Shown here one piece after another: positions 60,416 to 64,000 of a stretch of DNA of 64,000 nucleotides. Numbering within the stretch: position 1 is the first letter of the stretch; the number at the start of each line of letters is the position of its first letter. A program made the position numbers and the translations under genes. Source of the stretch: Paraflavitalea devenefica (GTDB taxonomy: Bacteria; Bacteroidota; Bacteroidia; Chitinophagales; Chitinophagaceae). The stretch spans positions 1 through 64,000 of the forward strand of contig NZ_JAARML010000009.1 of assembly GCF_011759375.1 (NCBI RefSeq), given 5' to 3'. The notes under the pieces were generated by a model. That model saw only the letters and a program-made list of their open reading frames with translations, did no database searches and was not told the DNA's origin.

Positions 60416-61672
60416 ATGGAAGCTCACAAACAGTTAACAATTGGCTTATTCGGATTTGGAGTAGTGGGAGAAGGCTTGTATAAAGTGTTGCAGCAGACCC
60501 CTTCCCTGAAAGCCACGATTAAAAAAGTGTGTATCAAGAACCCCGGCAAGAAAAGAGAAGCTCCGGCAGAATTATTTACCACTGACAAGGATGTACTGCT
60601 CAATGACCCCGAGATCAATGTGATCGTAGAAGTGATCAATGAATCGGAGCCTGCCTTTGAGATCGTATCTACAGCCCTGAAGAACGGTAAAGATGTGGTA
60701 AGCGCCAGTAAAAAGATGATCGCTGAGCATTTGCCGGAAATACTGGGCCTGCAGCAAAAAACAGGTCGCTCTGTCCTGTATGAAGCTGCCGCCTGCGCTT
60801 CCATCCCCGTCATACGTAACCTCGAAGAGTATTATGACAACGACCTGCTGCATTCCATCAAGGCCATCGTAAACGGGTCTACCAACTTCATCCTCACCAA
60901 GATGTTTGAGGATAAGCTGGGCTATCAGCAAGCTGTATTGCTGGCACAGCAACTGGGCTTTGCTGAAACAGACCCTTCCCTCGATGTGGAAGGTTATGAT
61001 GCCGCCAACAAATGGACCTTCCTGCTTACCCATGCCTATGGCATTGTGGAAACCACCGATAATATTGTATTCAATGGCATCCAGAATATACAGGGCAGCG
61101 ATGCTACTGTAGCAGCAGAAAAACATTTTGATATTAAACTGGTAGCCCAGGCCAAGAAGCTGCAGAATGGCAAGGTAGCCGCTTTTGTACTGCCCCAGTT
61201 CATCAAGCATGATGACCACCTGGCCTTTGTGAAAAATGAATACAATGGCGTAGTGATCGAAAGTGGCTTTGCTGATAAACAGTTCTTCTATGGCAAAGGC
61301 GCCGGCAGCTTCCCCACTGCCTCCGCTGTATTGAGCGATCTCTCTGCATTGCGCTATCAGTACAAATACGAGTATAAAAAATTATATCACCACGTTCCCC
61401 AGGAGCTGACTACTGATTTCTATGTACGTGTATATGTGAGCTTCGACGACTGGAAGTATATTCCCAAAGAGCGGTTTGAATGGATTGAAGAGTGGCATGC
61501 AGAAACAGACCGTAAGTACCTGGTAGGTGTATTGCCATTTAAGGAGCTGCGCGATAATAGCTGGTGGAAAGAAAATAATACTTCCCTCATCCTTTCTCCA
61601 GAAGCTATTATAGAAGATGTGGAGATCCGCAAACTGAAGAAAAAGAGCCTTGAACTGGCTGGAATAATATAA
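60416..61672 (+). CDS. hom: Homoserine dehydrogenase
   Basis: A 418-residue enzyme reducing aspartate semialdehyde to homoserine. The NAD(P) site is IGLFGFGVVGEGLY (9-22), followed by VVEVINES-like and VVSASKKMIAEH segments, YEAAACASIPVIRNLEEY, the catalytic GSTNFILTKM and ETDPSLDVEGYDAANK (in parts) with the conserved Lys. The C-terminal about 90 residues (DFYVRVYVSFDDWKYIPKERF... SWWKENNTSLILSPEAI, in parts) occupy the place of the usual ACT domain but do not read like one (no DxPG motif). It is the last gene of the SAM-riboswitch unit and is probably the methionine-dedicated isozyme. Confidence 0.93.
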   Translation: MEAHKQLTIGLFGFGVVGEGLYKVLQQTPSLKATIKKVCIKNPGKKREAPAELFTTDKDVLLNDPEINVIVEVINESEPAFEIVSTALKNGKDVVSASKKMIAEHLPEILGLQQKTGRSVLYEAAACASIPVIRNLEEYYDNDLLHSIKAIVNGSTNFILTKMFEDKLGYQQAVLLAQQLGFAETDPSLDVEGYDAANKWTFLLTHAYGIVETTDNIVFNGIQNIQGSDATVAAEKHFDIKLVAQAKKLQNGKVAAFVLPQFIKHDDHLAFVKNEYNGVVIESGFADKQFFYGKGAGSFPTASAVLSDLSALRYQYKYEYKKLYHHVPQELTTDFYVRVYVSFDDWKYIPKERFEWIEEWHAETDRKYLVGVLPFKELRDNSWWKENNTSLILSPEAIIEDVEIRKLKKKSLELAGII

Positions 61673-61718
61673 AGATTTTGTTCGTCTGTTTTTTGTTGTT
61701 GTATTTGCATGAAAAGCA

Positions 61719-61750
61719 AAGGCCCTCCCGCAAAGTGGAGGGCCTTGTTG
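61719..61750 (+). terminator. Intrinsic terminator of the methionine unit
   Basis: AAGGCCCTCC (61719-61728) pairs perfectly with GGAGGGCCTT (61737-61746), then GTTGTT. Stem of 10 bp with an 8-base loop, 47 bases after the hom stop codon. Confidence 0.85.
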
Positions 61751-61759
61751 TTATAACTT

Positions 61760-61794
61760 AAGGGTGAGCCGCCTTTGAAAGGCGACCCACCCTT
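61760..61794. repeat. 35-bp palindrome, copy 2 (convergent gene junction)
   Basis: Identical to the copy at 26144-26178 except for one base in the centre (TGA instead of TGG). It lies between the terminator of hom and the stop of thrC, 6 bases from the latter, and may terminate thrC transcription from the minus side. Confidence 0.85.
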
Positions 61795-61800
61795 AGACAA

Positions 61801-63102
61801 TCAAAACGTATTTTTCAGGAACTGCTGCAGTGCTTCATATTCCGGTTCCATCAGGTGGCTTTGCTTGTTCAGCACCATCATGGCCTGTACCGCCTGTGGC
61901 AAGGGTATAGCCTCCCCTGTCACCGGCTCTACCACATCATAGAATTTAACCGGGTGGGCTGTTTCAAGGAACATACCTTTTTCACCGGGATGCTGTGCCA
62001 GGTACCTTTGCAGGGCCAGGTAGCCTACCGCACCATGTGGGTCGGGCAGGTAGTGGTATTTATCAAATACCGTCTTAATAGTGGCTTTTGTTTCTTCGTC
62101 GGTAATGCTGTAACTGCTCAATACATTTTTCAGTGCGCCAAACTCCTGGTGAAATAGTTCCAATACCCGCACAAAATTGCTGGGATTACCTACGTCCATC
62201 GCATTGGATAAAGTAGGCACCGCTTTTTTAGGCTGGTACTCCCCGGCCTCCAGGTAATGCGTCACCACATCATTGGCATTGCAGGCGGCAATAAAATGTT
62301 GTACCGGCAATCCTGCACGATGTGCCAGCAGACCTGCGCAGATATTACCAAAGTTACCGCTGGGTACACAGATCACAGGCGGATTACTTTTATCGCTCCA
62401 TTGTTTATAAGCCAGCGCATAATAGAATTGTTGCGGCAGCCACCGGGCCACATTGATAGAGTTGGCAGAAGTAAGGAATAGCTTACTGGTGAGCGAAGGG
62501 TCCATAAACGCCTGCTTTACCAGTTGCTGGCAATCATCAAAACTACCCTTCACTTCCAGCGCATGGATATTCTTTCCCAGCGTAGTGAGCTGCTTCTCCT
62601 GCACCGAACTTACTTTACCGGAAGGATACAGGATGACCACCTCCACGCCCGGCACCTCATAAAAGCCGTGGGCCACGGCGCCGCCCGTATCGCCTGAAGT
62701 AGCTACCAGTACGATCACTTTTTCTTTACGCTCCTGTGCAAAATAACCGAGGCAACGGCTCATGAACCGTGCCCCTACATCTTTAAAAGCCAGCGTGGGG
62801 CCATGAAACAATTCCAGTGAATAGATATCATCCTGGACCTGCACCAGCGGTATCGGGAAGTTGATTGTTTCTGCTACGATCCTTTCCAGTTCACTATCGG
62901 GCATTGTTCCTGCTACATAGGGCCTGATCATCCGGAAGGCGATCTCTTCATTGGAATACTGCTCTATATGATCATAAAAAGCCTTCTCCATTACCGGAAT
63001 CGTCTCCGGGAAATACAATCCTTTATCGGGCGCCTGCCCCCTGATGGTAGCTTCTTTAAAATCAACATCCGGAGATTGTTTGTTTAAACTATAATACCGC
63101 AT
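61801..63102 (-). CDS. thrC: Threonine synthase ThrC
   Basis: A 433-residue PLP enzyme converting O-phosphohomoserine to threonine. N-terminal YYSLNKQSPDVDFKEAT, PLP lysine K107 in LAFKDVGARFMSR, VLVATSGDTGGAVAHGFY (phosphate loop), VPSGNFGNICAGLLA and FLETAHPVKFYDVV-type segments identify the short-type threonine synthase. The length is normal. It follows thrB by 41 bp, on a strand convergent with the methionine unit. The gap carries the AT repeat text TGATTATTAATTATTGATTA. Confidence 0.96.
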   Translation of the reverse strand: MRYYSLNKQSPDVDFKEATIRGQAPDKGLYFPETIPVMEKAFYDHIEQYSNEEIAFRMIRPYVAGTMPDSELERIVAETINFPIPLVQVQDDIYSLELFHGPTLAFKDVGARFMSRCLGYFAQERKEKVIVLVATSGDTGGAVAHGFYEVPGVEVVILYPSGKVSSVQEKQLTTLGKNIHALEVKGSFDDCQQLVKQAFMDPSLTSKLFLTSANSINVARWLPQQFYYALAYKQWSDKSNPPVICVPSGNFGNICAGLLAHRAGLPVQHFIAACNANDVVTHYLEAGEYQPKKAVPTLSNAMDVGNPSNFVRVLELFHQEFGALKNVLSSYSITDEETKATIKTVFDKYHYLPDPHGAVGYLALQRYLAQHPGEKGMFLETAHPVKFYDVVEPVTGEAIPLPQAVQAMMVLNKQSHLMEPEYEALQQFLKNTF

Positions 63103-63143
63103 ACAACCACTGATAATTACTGATTATTAATTATTGATTATTG

Positions 63144-64000
63144 CTACTCCTCATCCGCTACAACCTTCACGCCATCGTAACTGATGGTGGTAACATAAGT
63201 TTTGAACTCGATGCCCAGCTTCACATACACTTCCGTCATCACATACTCTACCTGTTGAGCAGTACTTTCTTCACGGCTCAGCATGAAGATAGAAGGCCCT
63301 GAACCGGAAATGCCGCCACCCAATGCACCTGCTTCCTTACTGTATTTCTTCACCTCATCAAAACCGGGTATCAGGATACTGCGCACGGGTTCAATGATCA
63401 CATCTTCCAGTGAACGGCCAATAAGTCCATAATCATTCTTCATAAACCCTGCTACCAGTCCGGCTATATTGCCCCATTGCTTGATGGCATTCTTCAGTTG
63501 CACTTCCTTACGCAATATCTGCCGCGCATCGGCTGTTCTTACTTCAATTTGCGGATGCACCACGGTAACATATAAAGGCGGGGCAGTGAGCTGTACGATA
63601 TCCAGCGGAAAGATGGAACGGATAAGCGTAATACCTCCATAAATGGCCGGGGCAATATTATCGGCATGCTTCACCCCACTGGCTACCTTCTCCCCATTCA
63701 TGGCAAAGCGCACCAGGTCTTCATTGGAAAAAATATTCCCCAGTAAGTGATTGGCGGCCACTACCACACCGGCCGAGCTGGCGGCGCTGGAACCCAGTCC
63801 GCTGCCCGGCTTAATGCGTTTATCAATCGTTATATCAAAACCCGGCGGGTTGTTCACTTCCTCCAGCATGGCCAGCAGGGCGGCGCCTGCCACATTCTTT
63901 TCCGGTTCTACCGGCAATTGATAACCATCACTATGCTGTATAACAATACCCGGCTCATCCCGCAGGCTTACCGACATGAGGTCCTGCGGACGGTGCAGAG
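63144..64000 (-). CDS. thrB: Homoserine kinase ThrB (5' end outside the window)
   Basis: A GHMP-family kinase that phosphorylates homoserine. Visible: GSGLGSSAASSAGVVVAAN (ATP loop, in parts), NIAPAIYGGITLIRS and LGGGISGSGPSIFML, all diagnostic. The frame stays open to the right edge (upstream codons read LHRPQDL before the first internal Met at 63977), and about 25-30 residues of the usual N-terminus are missing, so the gene begins beyond 64000. It is upstream of thrC; a bifunctional thrA often precedes in such operons, not visible here. Confidence 0.95.
   Translation of the reverse strand, partial: LHRPQDLMSVSLRDEPGIVIQHSDGYQLPVEPEKNVAGAALLAMLEEVNNPPGFDITIDKRIKPGSGLGSSAASSAGVVVAANHLLGNIFSNEDLVRFAMNGEKVASGVKHADNIAPAIYGGITLIRSIFPLDIVQLTAPPLYVTVVHPQIEVRTADARQILRKEVQLKNAIKQWGNIAGLVAGFMKNDYGLIGRSLEDVIIEPVRSILIPGFDEVKKYSKEAGALGGGISGSGPSIFMLSREESTAQQVEYVMTEVYVKLGIEFKTYVTTISYDGVKVVADEE

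Overview
This 64 kb window is chromosomal DNA of a Bacteroidota bacterium, most likely a member of the Chitinophagia. The evidence is a type IX secretion system (SprA, a PorE-like protein, and cargo with type A and type B C-terminal sorting domains), DUF6443 and DUF5977 YD-repeat proteins, an Lnb (DUF4105) lipoprotein N-acyltransferase, futalosine-route menaquinone genes, and promoters of the Bacteroidota type (TTG or TTTG, about 19-21 bp, then TAnnTTTG). No tRNA, rRNA, CRISPR array, insertion sequence or prophage was recognised.

Layout. 0.4-9.7 kb: a minus-strand cluster with an exported glutathione-peroxidase-like protein lacking its catalytic residues, two giant YD/RHS proteins, the second ending in a metalloprotease-like HExxH domain, and a small exported protein overlapping the RHS stop. 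10-13 kb: a helix-hairpin-helix/beta-barrel pair. 13-25.5 kb: mostly plus-strand housekeeping and envelope genes (folD, queE, PorE-like, dprA, guaB, Lnb, hydrolase, large type B adhesin-like protein, SDR), with an orphan higA antitoxin on the minus strand. 26-35 kb: an outer-membrane barrel protein, sprA and ruvA on the minus strand. 35-43.4 kb: fatty acid initiation (fabH, fabD), a Cys/Met PLP enzyme, GNAT, a PTPS-PTPS-folE pterin operon, mqnB-mqnD, and a class IV aminotransferase. 43.5-48 kb: an orphan NarL-type regulator, a 1 kb gene-poor stretch with several unexplained signals, and two tandem T9SS cargo paralogs. 48-58 kb: esterase lipoprotein, rarA, GNAT, barrel proteins, uvrA with a deoxyribonucleotidase, OmpA-like lipoprotein and porin. 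58-64 kb: a SAM-I riboswitch-controlled methionine unit (PLP trans-sulfuration enzyme, QueF-like protein, homoserine dehydrogenase) converging on thrB-thrC.

How the genes fit together. The right end is an aspartate-family block. Homoserine made by the riboswitch-controlled dehydrogenase feeds methionine synthesis, and thrB/thrC draw homoserine to threonine. T9SS machinery and its substrates are scattered through the window rather than clustered. Deazapurine/pterin tunnelling-fold proteins appear at three places: QueE at 13.9 kb, two PTPS/QueD paralogs with FolE at 40 kb, and a QueF homolog without its catalytic Cys in the methionine unit.

The most unusual signals are: the Cys-less QueF homolog under SAM control; the RHS protease plus its unrecognised exported partner; a promoter-to-terminator interval at 44.4-44.8 kb with no gene on that strand and DnaA-box-like sites over the promoter; two arrays of exactly 11-bp-phased repeats; palindromic repeats, some at convergent gene junctions and some embedded in frame in coding sequence; and several promoters placed so close to start codons that the mRNAs should be leaderless. 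All of this comes from reading the sequence; no database search or folding was run.
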